Assembly: GCA_902782895.1 (NCBI GenBank)
Contig: CACZPA010000249.1
Span: forward strand, 1-20,492
Source of the DNA: an uncultured Eubacteriales bacterium
GTDB lineage: Bacteria > Bacillota > Clostridia > Lachnospirales > Bianqueaceae
Reading direction: 5' to 3'
DNA length: 20,492 nucleotides
Shown: in pieces, positions 13,185 to 20,492 of the stretch
Layout of the letters: every line of letters begins with the position of its first letter
How positions within the stretch are numbered: the stretch's first letter is position 1
The notes under the pieces: generated by a model
What the model saw: only the letters and a program-made list of their open reading frames with translations
The model's database searches: none
What the model was told of the DNA's origin: nothing
Position numbers and translations under genes: made by a program

Positions 13185-14126
13185 ATGGCCAAATATCTGA
13201 TCAAGCGAGTCGCGAGGTCCTTCCTCACGCTCTTTATCGTGATTACAATCGTATTCTCTCTGCTGCGCCTCATGCCCGCCGAAGGGTACTTCAACAATTA
13301 CGACAAAATGACGCCCGGTAAAATCGAGCGTGAACTGGAGCTTCTGGGTCTGAATGACCCACTTCCGACGCAGCTGGCCCGTTTCTACGGCAAACTGCTG
13401 CAGGGAGACCTCGGCGTCTCCAACCGTTATCGCGTCGGCGTCCCGATCACGGAGATCCTGCGGACCAAATTCCCGCTGTCCGTGGCATTCGGTGTTGCGT
13501 CTATGATCATTTCCCTGCTTTTCGGTATTCCGCTCGGCGCCTGGATGGCCCGCCGTAAGAATAAATGGCCGGATCATCTCGGCACGATCTTTATCGTCTT
13601 TATCGAAGCTGTTCCTTCCGCCGTCTACTATCTGTTCATTCAGATGTACGGCACGGATATTTTCGGAATCAGCATGCTCTTCTCCCGCGACAATCCGCGG
13701 ACCTGGATCCTTCCCGTTATTTCCCTTTCCCTTGGAGATATCGCTTATTACGCGATGTGGCTGCGCCGTTACATGGTCGACGAGATGAATAAGGACTACG
13801 TCCGCCTCGCCGTCGCCAAAGGCGTCGGCTCCAGGGACCTGATGATGAAACATGTCTTCCGGAACGCGTTTGTTCCGCTTGTGCAATATATTCCGTCTTC
13901 TCTGCTGCTGACACTGGTCGGCTCGATCTACGTCGAGTCCCTCTACTCGATTCCCGGCATGGGAGGACTGCTCGTATCCGCCATTCAGGCGCAGGATAAT
14001 TCCCTGGTACAGGCGCTTGTCATTATCTACGCCTCGATCAGTATCCTGGGTATGATTCTCGGCGACATTCTGATGACATTGGTCGATCCTCGGATCTCCT
14101 TTGCCAAGAAAGAAGGTGCCCGCTGA
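13185..14126 (+). CDS. oppB: Peptide ABC transporter permease, OppB/DppB type
   Basis: A 313-residue inner-membrane permease that forms half of the translocation channel. The first helix is at residues 9-30 (VARSFLTLFIVITIVFSLLRLMP), a periplasmic-type loop follows with the family's ERELELLGLNDPLPTQ, and several helices lie between 95 and 300. The EAA loop that docks on the ATPase is YVRLAVAKGVGSRDLMMKHVFRNAF. The end YSIPGMGGLLVSAIQAQDNSLVQALV is typical of OppB/DppB. AAAGGGG lies about nine bases before the ATG. Its stop overlaps the next start by one base (TGATG), so the two permeases are translated together. A direct repeat GTACTATTG (13143-13151, 13160-13168) lies just upstream, of unknown meaning. 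Confidence 0.93.
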   Translation: MAKYLIKRVARSFLTLFIVITIVFSLLRLMPAEGYFNNYDKMTPGKIERELELLGLNDPLPTQLARFYGKLLQGDLGVSNRYRVGVPITEILRTKFPLSVAFGVASMIISLLFGIPLGAWMARRKNKWPDHLGTIFIVFIEAVPSAVYYLFIQMYGTDIFGISMLFSRDNPRTWILPVISLSLGDIAYYAMWLRRYMVDEMNKDYVRLAVAKGVGSRDLMMKHVFRNAFVPLVQYIPSSLLLTLVGSIYVESLYSIPGMGGLLVSAIQAQDNSLVQALVIIYASISILGMILGDILMTLVDPRISFAKKEGAR

Positions 14127-15097
14127 TGTCTAAATTCTCCAATGCAGACCGTAAGCTGAAAAACCTGTCGGAAAAAGAGCTCTTCTCCTTCGCCGCGCAG
14201 AATCCGGACGACGCGGAGCGAATCGGTTATACCGACTACTCGTACTGGCGCTCCACCTTCCGCACCTTCATGCACCGCAAGGTCGCGGTCGCGCTGCTGA
14301 TCGTCATGCTGCTCCTGCTGCTCTTCACGTTTATCCAGCCGCTGCTGCCCGGACAGGCCTCTCCGAACGAGATCTTCTTCCAGGAAGGCGGCATCGCGCT
14401 CTCCAATCAGGGCCCCAGCGCGGAACACTGGTTCGGCACAAATAACGCCGGACAGGACCTCTGGAGCCGTCTCTGGGCCGGAACCCGTACCTCCCTTCTG
14501 ATCGGTTTCTCCGTCGCGATCGTGCAGGCCATCATCGGCATCGCGATCGGCGTCCTCTGGGGATACGTCCGTAAGCTCGATTTCTTCTTCACCGAACTGT
14601 ATAATATCTTTGATAATGTTCCGTCGACCATCGTTCTGATCCTGCTCTCCTATATCATGAAGCGCGGCGTCATCACGATGATCTTCGCGATGAGCATCAC
14701 AAACTGGCTGGGCATGGCGCTTTTCATCCGCAACCAGATTCTGATGATCCGCGACCGCGATTACAATCTGGCCTCCCGATGCCTGGGCACTCCGGTTCAC
14801 CGTATTATCTTCAAAAACCTGCTGCCGTATCTGGTTTCCGTTATCATGCTGCGTATGGCGCTTGCCATCCCCGGCGCGATCGGAAGCGAGGTTTTTGTAT
14901 CCTATATCGGACTGGGCCTACCGATCGAAATTCCTTCCCTCGGCAATCTGGTCAACGTCGGCCGTACCCTGATGATGAGCCCGAGCCTGCGTTACCAGCT
15001 GATCTTCCCGACGCTGATCGTCTCGATCATTACGATTTCATTCTATGTCATCGGCAATTCGTTCTCGGATTCCGCTGACCCCAAGAATCATGTATAA
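14126..15097 (+). CDS. oppC: Peptide ABC transporter permease, OppC/DppC type
   Basis: A 323-residue membrane permease, partner of the preceding one. It has a long cytoplasmic N-terminus (about 50 residues, charged, MSKFSNADRKLKNLSEKELF) before the first helix KVAVALLIVMLLLLLFTFI. The motif HWFGTNNAGQDLWSRLWAGTR is the OppC hallmark (usually GTDxxGRDxxSRxxxGxR). The ATPase-docking loop is YNLASRCLGTPVHRIIFKNLLP, and SYIGLGLPIEIPSLGNLV is the conserved C-terminal part. The N-terminal extension is characteristic of OppC rather than OppB. Eleven bases separate its stop from the next gene, whose AAGGAGG partly overlaps this stop codon. Confidence 0.93.
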   Translation: MSKFSNADRKLKNLSEKELFSFAAQNPDDAERIGYTDYSYWRSTFRTFMHRKVAVALLIVMLLLLLFTFIQPLLPGQASPNEIFFQEGGIALSNQGPSAEHWFGTNNAGQDLWSRLWAGTRTSLLIGFSVAIVQAIIGIAIGVLWGYVRKLDFFFTELYNIFDNVPSTIVLILLSYIMKRGVITMIFAMSITNWLGMALFIRNQILMIRDRDYNLASRCLGTPVHRIIFKNLLPYLVSVIMLRMALAIPGAIGSEVFVSYIGLGLPIEIPSLGNLVNVGRTLMMSPSLRYQLIFPTLIVSIITISFYVIGNSFSDSADPKNHV

Positions 15098-15108
15098 GGA
15101 GGCGCGGC

Positions 15109-16173
15109 ATGGATCCTAACGTAATTCTTTCCGTAGAAGACATGAATGTAAAGTTCCGCCTGCGCGGCGAGATTCTGCACGCGATCCGCGGGGTCAGTCT
15201 GGACATCCACAAAGGCGAGAGCCTTGCGATCGTCGGCGAGTCCGGCTCCGGTAAATCCGTCTTTACCAAGACCTTCCTCGGTCTGCTCGACGCGAACGGT
15301 TTCCTCGAGAGCGGTCATATCTGGTTCCGGATGAGCGACGAGAATCCGGATGATATCGTCGATCTCGCGACCTTTAAGACGGAAAAAGACTGGCTGCGTA
15401 TCCGCGGCCGCCAGATCGCGATGGTCATGCAGGACCCGATGACCTCTCTGAATCCGCTGAATACGATCGGTTCCCAGATTATGGAGACCGTCCTTCTGCA
15501 CAATCAGGTCAGCAAGGAAGAAGCCCACAAGCGCGCCATCGAGCTGCTTACCGACGTCGGAATCCAGGATCCCGAACGCCGCGCCAAGCAGTATCCGCAC
15601 GAATTCTCCGGCGGCATGCGGCAGCGCGTTGTTATCGCGATCGCTCTAGCCTGCAACCCGCGGCTTCTGATCTGCGATGAGCCGACAACGGCCCTTGACG
15701 TAACGATTCAGGCACAGATTCTGAACCTGATCCGTGACCTGCAGAAAAAATACCACCTGACGACCATCTATATCACGCATGATCTGGGCGTTGTCGCGAA
15801 TATCGCGGACCGTATCGCAGTCATGTACGCCGGCGACATCATCGAGGTTGCGACCTGCGAAGAGCTTTTCTACGACCCCAAGCATCCTTATACCTGGGCG
15901 CTGCTGAGCTCGCTCCCGCAGCTTGGCGTAAAAGGCGAAGATCTGTATTCGATCTCCGGCACTCCGCCCCGTCTGCATGAGAATATCGTCGGGGACGCTT
16001 TCGCGCCGCGCAATCCCTACGCCCTCACGATCGATTATATCGAGCGGCCGCCTTTCTTCGATGTAACACCGACTCACAAAGCCAGGACCTGGCTGCTGGA
16101 TCCGCGGGCTCCCAAGGTCGAGCCTCCGGAATATATCCGTAAATTAGCGGAAAGGAGAGCCTCCCATGACTGA
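15109..16173 (+). CDS. oppD: Peptide ABC transporter ATP-binding protein, OppD/DppD type
   Basis: A 354-residue cytoplasmic ATPase of the importer. Walker A GESGSGKS is at 43-50, the Q-loop is in MVMQDPMTSLNPL, the ABC signature FSGGMRQR starts at 166, Walker B ends in DEPTTALD (D190, E191), and the switch histidine is H224 in YITHDLGVV. The C-terminal oligopeptide/dipeptide domain follows (LFYDPKHPYTWALLSSLPQL). An insertion with the acidic segment SDENPDDIVDLATFKTEKDW lies between Walker A and the Q-loop, as in other OppD proteins. AAGGAGG precedes the ATG by six bases. Its last eight bases overlap the start of the second ATPase gene, so the pair is translationally coupled. Confidence 0.95.
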   Translation: MDPNVILSVEDMNVKFRLRGEILHAIRGVSLDIHKGESLAIVGESGSGKSVFTKTFLGLLDANGFLESGHIWFRMSDENPDDIVDLATFKTEKDWLRIRGRQIAMVMQDPMTSLNPLNTIGSQIMETVLLHNQVSKEEAHKRAIELLTDVGIQDPERRAKQYPHEFSGGMRQRVVIAIALACNPRLLICDEPTTALDVTIQAQILNLIRDLQKKYHLTTIYITHDLGVVANIADRIAVMYAGDIIEVATCEELFYDPKHPYTWALLSSLPQLGVKGEDLYSISGTPPRLHENIVGDAFAPRNPYALTIDYIERPPFFDVTPTHKARTWLLDPRAPKVEPPEYIRKLAERRASHD

Positions 16174-17107
16174 TCCGAAAAAGGAAGTCCTGCTCGATGT
16201 GCGCGATCTGACCGTTCAGTTCGGATCCCGCCGCCATCCTTTCACGGCGGTTGACCATGTCAGCTTCCAGATCTACAAGGGCGAGACCTTCGGCGTCGTC
16301 GGCGAGTCCGGTTCCGGCAAAACGACGATCGGCCGCGCGATCATCCGCATCTATCCTTCTACCGGCGATATCCTGTACAACGGTCAGAAGATCAACGGCA
16401 AGATCTCCCGCCAGCTCGATACGGAGGTCACCCGCAAGATCCAGATGATTTTCCAGGATCCGATGGCGTCCCTCAATGAGCGCGCCAAGGTCGACTACAT
16501 CGTCTCAGAGGGTCTGCTGAACCTCCCGGACAAATACTCCAAAGAAGAAAAAGAGCGCATCGTCTCCGAAGCGCTGAATTCCGTAGGACTGCTGCCCGAA
16601 TTCGCAAGCCGTTTCCCGCACGAATTCTCCGGCGGACAGCGGCAGCGTATCGGTATCGCTCGCGCGATGGTCATGCATCCGGAATTCATCATCGCGGACG
16701 AGCCGATCTCCGCGCTGGATATGTCGATCCGCGCGCAGGTCCTCAACCTGATGGCCAAACTGCAGCGTGAGAGCAATCTGACCTATCTGTTTATCTCACA
16801 TGATCTGTCCGTCATGCGTTTCATCTGCGACCGGATCGCGGTTATCCACAAGGGCGTCATCGTTGAGCTTGCCGAGACGGAAGAGCTTTTCGCGCATCCG
16901 CTGCATCCTTATACGCAGGCGCTGCTCTCCGCAATTCCGATGCCCGATCCTGAACATGAACGCAATAAAGTCCTTAAGGTCTATGATCCGTCCATGCATC
17001 ACTACGAAACCGATAAGCCTTTTGTGACCGAGATTCGTCCCGGCCACCTGCTGCACGCCAATAACGCGGAGCTGGAGGAGTACAGAAAGATCCTTGCAAA
17101 TGAATAA
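16166..17107 (+). CDS. oppF: Peptide ABC transporter ATP-binding protein, OppF/DppF type
   Basis: A 313-residue cytoplasmic ATPase that pairs with the preceding one to drive import. Walker A GESGSGKT is at 46-53, the Q-loop is in MIFQDPMASLNERAK, the signature FSGGQRQR begins at 154, and Walker B is FIIADEPISALD (D178, E179), followed by LFISHDLSVM. The C-terminal part LFAHPLHPYTQALLSAIPMPDP is the usual oligopeptide domain. The start ATG is preceded by AAAGGAG, which lies inside the end of the upstream gene. The final eight bases overlap the ATG of the NlpC/P60 gene (17100), placing that peptidase in the importer operon. Confidence 0.95.
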   Translation: MTDPKKEVLLDVRDLTVQFGSRRHPFTAVDHVSFQIYKGETFGVVGESGSGKTTIGRAIIRIYPSTGDILYNGQKINGKISRQLDTEVTRKIQMIFQDPMASLNERAKVDYIVSEGLLNLPDKYSKEEKERIVSEALNSVGLLPEFASRFPHEFSGGQRQRIGIARAMVMHPEFIIADEPISALDMSIRAQVLNLMAKLQRESNLTYLFISHDLSVMRFICDRIAVIHKGVIVELAETEELFAHPLHPYTQALLSAIPMPDPEHERNKVLKVYDPSMHHYETDKPFVTEIRPGHLLHANNAELEEYRKILANE

Positions 17108-17957
17108 GAATAATGCCGTAAAATCAGCTTATGTCAACGTTCCGGTTCTGACATTATACGCAAGTGCCGCAAAGGATGCAGGCAGGACCGACGAAGCTCT
17201 CTACGGAGATAAGGTCCGGATACTGGAAGAAGACCCCGCTTCGGGGCGCTGCCGCGTCCGGACTCATTATCATTATGAGGGCTGGGCCGCGGCCTGTGAT
17301 CTGATCGCGGCCGATTCCGTTACACAAACCTGGGAAGACGTCGCGTGCTGGCGTCTCGGACAGTCCTATGCCGACATCCTTGCCGCGCCGGACATCACGG
17401 CCCCCGCTCTGATCAGTCTGGTCCGCGGTTCACGGCTTGTTGTTCTGTCCCTGCCGGATAAGCCCGGCTGGATAAGCGTACGACTCCTCGACGGACGCAC
17501 CGGATATATCCGATATCGTTTCCTTGCGCCGTATCAGGCGCCGCGCGCCATTTCCGAGCTTGACGAAAGCGCTTTCCGGGAGGCAGTCACGCAGACTGCC
17601 CTCTCCTATCTCGGCACACAGTACCGCTGGGGCGGCCGGAGCCCTCTTGGCATCGACTGTTCCGGACTTTGCTTTACGTCCTATATGCTGAACGGCGCTC
17701 TGATCTACCGTGACGCGAAGATGCCGGCAGGCTTTGCCGTGCATCCGATTCCCCGCGAAAAGATGCAAAAGGGCGATCTTTTCTTCTTCCCCGGGCATGT
17801 CGCGATGAGTCTTGGCGGAGACCGTTTCGTGCATTCCACATCCCGCGGCGGCTACTATGGGGTCGTCGTGAACAGCCTGAATCCCGCGGATCCGGATTTC
17901 CGTCCCGATCTGCTCGCAGAGCTGTCCGCCTGCGGCAGCATTTTTCCAATCGCGTAA
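17100..17957 (+). CDS. ykfC: YkfC-like NlpC/P60 gamma-D-glutamyl endopeptidase with SH3 domains
   Basis: A 285-residue protein with two N-terminal SH3-like segments (about 8-70 and 85-145, the second ending SVRLLDGRTGYIRYRFLAPY) and a C-terminal NlpC/P60 domain (about 157-285). The catalytic cysteine is C187 in GIDCSGLCF, with histidines H233 in PGHVAMSLG and H245 in FVHSTSRGG. This is the arrangement of Bacillus YkfC, which cuts between D-Glu and the diamino acid of free murein peptides bearing N-terminal L-Ala. It has no signal peptide, so it should act in the cytoplasm on imported peptides. It overlaps the oppF stop by eight bases and has no good ribosome binding site of its own, so it is likely translated by coupling. 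ATG 17100 is preferred over the in-frame TTG 17094. Role is well supported by domain and context; exact substrate is inferred. Confidence 0.88.
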   Translation: MNKNNAVKSAYVNVPVLTLYASAAKDAGRTDEALYGDKVRILEEDPASGRCRVRTHYHYEGWAAACDLIAADSVTQTWEDVACWRLGQSYADILAAPDITAPALISLVRGSRLVVLSLPDKPGWISVRLLDGRTGYIRYRFLAPYQAPRAISELDESAFREAVTQTALSYLGTQYRWGGRSPLGIDCSGLCFTSYMLNGALIYRDAKMPAGFAVHPIPREKMQKGDLFFFPGHVAMSLGGDRFVHSTSRGGYYGVVVNSLNPADPDFRPDLLAELSACGSIFPIA

Positions 17958-17995
17958 ACAGGGTCGCGTACAGGCCCTGTAAAGGGCATGCAAAA

Positions 17996-18028
17996 GCCGC
18001 GAAAGCCTTTGAACAAGGCCTTTTCGGC
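17996..18028 (+). terminator. Stem-loop after the importer operon, no U-run
   Basis: GCCG-c-GAAAGCCTT pairs with AAGGC-c-TTTTCGGC with single-base bulges and a 5-base loop. It is strong but followed by AGCTGACACAG rather than a U-run. A second palindrome TACAGG-c-CCTGTA sits at 17969-17981, just after the ykfC stop. Together they may end or protect the operon mRNA; factor-dependent termination is possible. Confidence 0.4.
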
Positions 18029-18097
18029 AGCTGACACAGCTGGTCGTCAATCGTAAACTCGGGTGCTCTTTTCAGAAAAATATTTTTGTTTTACATA

Positions 18098-18126
18098 TTG
18101 ACTTTCAATTGCTTTTATTGTATATT
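18098..18126 (+). promoter_or_regulatory. Promoter of the cold-shock gene
   Basis: -35 TTGACT (18098-18103), 17-bp spacer, -10 TATATT (18121-18126), within an AT-rich stretch. Start of transcription would be near 18133, giving an untranslated leader of about 110 bases, as is typical for cold-shock genes. Confidence 0.8.
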
Positions 18127-18155
18127 TCTTGTGTATCCATATGTTTCATTGATTT

Positions 18156-18203
18156 CACATGTTTGTAAGTCGGGTTTCATATCGCTTACACATGTGATTT
18201 TTT
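18156..18203 (+). promoter_or_regulatory. Terminator-like stem-loop in the cold-shock gene leader
   Basis: CACATGTTTGTAAG (18156-18169) pairs with CTTACACATGTG (18185-18196) as 12 base pairs with a 2-base bulge and a 15-base loop. The stem is followed by ATTTTTT (18197-18203). It lies between the promoter and the start codon, so it could act as an attenuator whose stability changes with temperature. The stem is AT-rich, so its strength as a terminator is uncertain. Confidence 0.55.
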
Positions 18204-18245
18204 GATGAATACAGACAGTGGCAATATTAGTAAGGAGGTGTTCTC

Positions 18246-18461
18246 ATGAAGACTGGTACCGTTAAGTGGTTCAACCCGGAGAAGGGATATGGATTTATCT
18301 CTCCTGACGAAGGTGGAGATGACGTATTCGTACATTTCTCCTCTATTCTGGTTGATGGCTACAAGACCCTCAACGAGCAGCAGAAGGTTTCCTTCGACGT
18401 TGAGACTGATCCCAAGAACAGCAGCAAGATGCGCGCTGTAAACGTACGCATTATCGGCTGA
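18246..18461 (+). CDS. csp: Cold-shock protein, CspA family
   Basis: A 71-residue single-domain OB-fold RNA chaperone that binds single-stranded nucleic acid and melts RNA structure. The start MKTGTVKWFNPEKGYGFISP contains RNP1 (KGYGFI), and VFVHF is RNP2. The length is typical (65-72). A very strong AAGGAGGTG (18232-18240) lies five bases before the ATG. Codon choice is of the highly expressed kind. The long leader and its stem-loop suggest post-transcriptional control. It is monocistronic, with a terminator 26 bases after the stop. Bacteria usually carry several paralogues, so which Csp this is cannot be said. Confidence 0.97.
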   Translation: MKTGTVKWFNPEKGYGFISPDEGGDDVFVHFSSILVDGYKTLNEQQKVSFDVETDPKNSSKMRAVNVRIIG

Positions 18462-18487
18462 TACGATCAGAACGTACAGGACATGGG

Positions 18488-18524
18488 AATCGCTTTCTAC
18501 TGATGGAAGGCGATTTCTTTTTTT
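18488..18524 (+). terminator. Intrinsic terminator of the cold-shock gene
   Basis: Stem AATCGCTTTCT (18488-18498)/GGAAGGCGATT (18505-18515) with some G-U pairs and a 6-base loop, followed by TCTTTTTTT. Confidence 0.85.
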
Positions 18525-18556
18525 GTCCCTGCCTGACACATACGCGTTTTCAGCAC

Positions 18557-18584
18557 AAAAAAAGGACTTCTGGAGTCCTTTTTT
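18557..18584 (-). terminator. Bidirectional terminator between the cold-shock and MATE genes
   Basis: A-run (18557-18563), stem AGGACT/AGTCCT with a 5-base loop, T-run (18579-18584). It works in both directions. On the minus strand it follows the MATE stop (18592) by eight bases and is its main terminator; on the plus strand it is a back-up for the cold-shock gene. Confidence 0.9.
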
Positions 18585-18591
18585 ATATGCT

Positions 18592-19995
18592 TCAGTCCTT
18601 CACTACGCGGTACTTTGTCCATTTATTGGATTCATAACGAATTGAGAAGAAGACGATGCGGACGAGCCAGTCGAGGAACATCGCGAGATATGTCCCCAGA
18701 ACCTTCATGCCAAGAAGCGTTCCCATCACATACGAGCCGCCGATCCGCGCGGCAAACATCGACAGAACGCCGACGATCATCGTGTATTTGGCGTCGCCGG
18801 CCGCCCGCAGGCCGTTCGGCAGCGTGAAAGCCATCGGATGCAGGAGCGGTGTCGCGATGCAGTGCCAGAGGATCATTGTACGCGCGATTTCCGCGCCTTC
18901 CTCCGTAATCTTGTACATACCGACCAGCTGCGGCGTGAAGATCCAGATCAGGACGTTGAGCAGCGCCGTGAAGAAGGTATTCATCAAGATCAGTTTTCTC
19001 ATATAATATCGGGCCTGATCGTATTCGTTCGCGCCGACGCACTGCCCGATTACCGTTACTGTCCCCATATTGATGGCAAAACAGAAGACCATACCAATGG
19101 AGCCCGCGTTGTTGCCGACTCCGTTTGCCGCGATCTGCGTTGTGCCGTAGGTTGTGATGATCGATGCGACCATGACGCGGCCCAGCTGGAAAAGTCCGTT
19201 CTCGACACCGTTCGGAATCGCGATGCCAAGCACTTCTTTGATGATGCCGCCGTTCCAGCTGAAGATGCCCCTCCAGTTCAGATAGACCGGATTCTTCTTG
19301 TTGAAGGCCAGATTCATCATGATGATCGCCGCGACCGCGCGGGAGATCAGCGTCGGCCAGGCAACGCCCGCGACGCCGATCTTCAGCACATGAATGCCCA
19401 CATAGTTGCCCACCAGATTGATAATATTCATCAGCATGGAGACCCACATCGTGACACTTGTCTTGCGCATCGAGCGATAGAGGGCCGCGCAGCCGTTATA
19501 GGCCGCCAGGAAGGGGAAGGATACCGCCGTAATCCGGAAATAGATCACGGACGCGCTCATGACCTCTTCATCGATCGAGCCGTAGATCATCTGGATGATC
19601 TGCCGGTTAAAGATCTCGCAGATCACCATCAGGATCATGGAAGCGCCTGTCGCAGTCATGATCAGCTGTGAAGCGGACAGATTCGCGTGATCTCGATTGT
19701 CCGCGCCGAGATACTGGGACACGATAACCGCGCCGCCTGTCGCAAGTGCGGCCAGGAGGTTGATCATCAGCGCGTTGATCTCATTTATAATGGAAACTCC
19801 GGAAATGGCTGCCTCTCCTACCGAAGAAACCATCATCGTGTCGAGCATGCCGACCAGAATCGCAAGTGTCTGCTCGATCAGCAGCGGATAGATCAGTCTG
19901 CGCAGATCCGCCGGGCTGAAAAGCATATTGCTGCCGTTCAGGCCGGATCTTCCGGCAGGCTTGTTCTGTCTCTCCATGAGCTTTGAAATCTGCAT
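18592..19995 (-). CDS. MATE-family multidrug/toxin efflux transporter
   Basis: A 467-residue membrane protein of the MATE family, which exports drugs or metabolites in exchange for Na+ or H+. It shows about 12 hydrophobic segments in two related halves: the first begins LIYPLLIEQTLAILVGMLDT with the conserved MVSSVGEAAISGVSIINEIN, then ATGGAVIVSQYLGA; the second half has IAIPNGVENGLFQLGRVMVA and GMVFCFAINMGTVTVIGQCVGA, the matching repeat. The length is typical (440-480). The start ATG 19995 is preceded by AGAGGGG (about six bases); an in-frame Met at residue 7 is an alternative. Its promoter is at 20074-20102. Substrate is not readable. It points away from the purine permease gene. Confidence 0.93.
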   Translation of the reverse strand: MQISKLMERQNKPAGRSGLNGSNMLFSPADLRRLIYPLLIEQTLAILVGMLDTMMVSSVGEAAISGVSIINEINALMINLLAALATGGAVIVSQYLGADNRDHANLSASQLIMTATGASMILMVICEIFNRQIIQMIYGSIDEEVMSASVIYFRITAVSFPFLAAYNGCAALYRSMRKTSVTMWVSMLMNIINLVGNYVGIHVLKIGVAGVAWPTLISRAVAAIIMMNLAFNKKNPVYLNWRGIFSWNGGIIKEVLGIAIPNGVENGLFQLGRVMVASIITTYGTTQIAANGVGNNAGSIGMVFCFAINMGTVTVIGQCVGANEYDQARYYMRKLILMNTFFTALLNVLIWIFTPQLVGMYKITEEGAEIARTMILWHCIATPLLHPMAFTLPNGLRAAGDAKYTMIVGVLSMFAARIGGSYVMGTLLGMKVLGTYLAMFLDWLVRIVFFSIRYESNKWTKYRVVKD

Positions 19996-20073
19996 AATAC
20001 CCCTCTTCTCTCCGGCTGTGCCATCTCTCTGTATCTATACCGTCTCTGTATTCGGCTGCAGCCGCAATTAAAG

Positions 20074-20102
20074 ATAATATACCTTTTTGCGTTATTTTTC
20101 AA
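20074..20102 (-). promoter_or_regulatory. Promoter of the MATE gene
   Basis: On the minus strand: -35 TTGAAA (20102-20097), 17-bp spacer, -10 TATTAT (20079-20074). The leader to the ATG at 19995 is about 70 bases. Confidence 0.6.
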
Positions 20103-20236
20103 TAGCCAGATCCCGAAAAGTACGTTATAATACAGAAAAGGGCAAAATGCATTTATTCCGGACAAATTTACAAAAAACGCTTGACTGTAAAGCCGCTTAA
20201 TGCCATATAAAATATGAATAATTTATGAATTTTCGA

Positions 20237-20264
20237 TTGACAAATCTTAAAGAAATGATATACT
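20237..20264 (+). promoter_or_regulatory. Promoter of the purine permease gene
   Basis: -35 TTGACA (20237-20242), 16-bp spacer, -10 TATACT (20259-20264). It gives a leader of about 65 bases before the TTG at 20338. Confidence 0.7.
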
Positions 20265-20337
20265 TAAATTACCTGTTGTCTGAATCATCCAAGAGTCAGG
20301 CGCGGAATTTTTAATTTAAGATTGGAGCGTGAATTTC

Positions 20338-20492
20338 TTGAAGGACTTCTTTAAGCTCAAGGAACACAACACGACAGCAAGGACCGAGATCGTTGCCGGA
20401 CTTACGACATTCCTTTCTATGGCGTATATTCTGGCCGTTAACCCGAGTATCCTTTCTGCCTCTGGCATGGATCAGGGTGCGATCTTTACCGC
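20338..20492 (+). CDS. AzgA-type NCS2 purine permease, start only (cut by the window)
   Basis: The first 51 residues of a membrane permease: MKDFFKLKEHNTTARTEIVA, then GLTTFLSMAYILAVNPSIL and SASGMDQGAIFT. The motif EHNTTxRTEIxAGLTTFLxMAYIL is the N-terminal signature of the AzgA branch of the NCS2 family (PbuG/PbuO), which import adenine, guanine or hypoxanthine with protons. The TTG at 20338 is chosen because GGAG (20324-20327) lies ten bases upstream; the in-frame GTG at 20329 is only one base from it. The remaining ~380-430 residues lie outside the window. Which purine is carried cannot be told. Confidence 0.88.
   Translation, partial: MKDFFKLKEHNTTARTEIVAGLTTFLSMAYILAVNPSILSASGMDQGAIFT

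Larger units (their letters stand above)
19996..20337. other. 342-bp divergent intergenic region
   Basis: AT-rich control region between the MATE gene (minus) and the purine permease gene (plus). It holds the MATE promoter (20074-20102), the main permease promoter (20237-20264), and weaker plus-strand candidates: TATAAT at 20126-20131, and TTGACT (20181-20186) with TATAAA (20206-20211) at a long 19-bp spacing. No small gene is supported. The conserved core of the purine riboswitch was looked for in the permease leader and not seen. Confidence 0.6.

Noticed and set aside
18838..19671. 277-codon plus-strand open frame rich in Asp, His and Arg
   Set aside because: Antisense to the MATE gene; composition is that of reversed hydrophobic codons.
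20265..20337. Purine riboswitch in the permease leader
   Set aside because: The conserved junction bases and paired loops of the purine aptamer are not found, and there is no terminator stem before the start codon.

Overview
The window reads as chromosomal DNA from a Gram-positive anaerobe of the Bacillota, most likely class Clostridia. The grounds are strong AGGAGG-type ribosome binding sites, consensus sigma-A promoters with 17-bp spacers, TTG starts beside ATG starts, a lipobox-type solute-binding lipoprotein, a YkfC-type NlpC/P60 peptidase, an AzgA-type purine permease and a Clostridia-style cluster of toxin-antitoxin genes. Genus cannot be read from the sequence. Most genes are GC-rich; the toxin-antitoxin stretch (about 2300-4300) is visibly AT-richer and looks acquired.

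Layout. (1) 1-2226, minus strand: the 5' part of pyrB (aspartate carbamoyltransferase, cut by the window edge) and, upstream of it, a trehalase/GH63-like glycoside hydrolase, each with its own promoter. (2) 2227-4087: a 370-bp non-coding stretch with a long imperfect inverted repeat, then two consecutive type II toxin-antitoxin modules (RelB/DinJ + RelE/ParE; Phd/YefM + RelE/ParE). Between them lies a shortened third antitoxin-like gene whose stop codon sits inside the perfect -35 box of the second module. An intrinsic terminator closes the block. (3) 4247-8317: a two-domain PPK2-type polyphosphate phosphotransferase, a sugar-transfer-type ATP-grasp enzyme and a Gfo/Idh/MocA oxidoreductase. 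(4) 8318-10999: a small two-helix membrane protein with a hairpin over its ribosome binding site, a PepC/bleomycin-hydrolase aminopeptidase and a cytoplasmic class A beta-lactamase-like serine hydrolase. (5) 11039-17957: a complete oligopeptide ABC importer (binding lipoprotein, two permeases, two ATPases) that ends in an overlapping YkfC-like gamma-D-glutamyl endopeptidase gene; a terminator between the binding protein and the permeases probably sets stoichiometry. (6) 18098-18584: a cold-shock protein gene with a long leader carrying a terminator-like stem-loop. (7) 18592-20492: a divergent pair, a MATE transporter (minus) and the start of a purine permease (plus, cut by the window edge).

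How the genes work together. The clearest functional unit is the importer plus YkfC: imported peptides, probably cell-wall muropeptides, would be cut in the cytoplasm. The nearby PepC aminopeptidase and serine hydrolase fit a peptide-salvage neighbourhood but are separate transcription units. The tandem toxin-antitoxin block, with autoregulatory-looking operators and one eroded antitoxin, is the most accessory-like part. No phage, IS transposase, CRISPR array, tRNA or rRNA was recognised.
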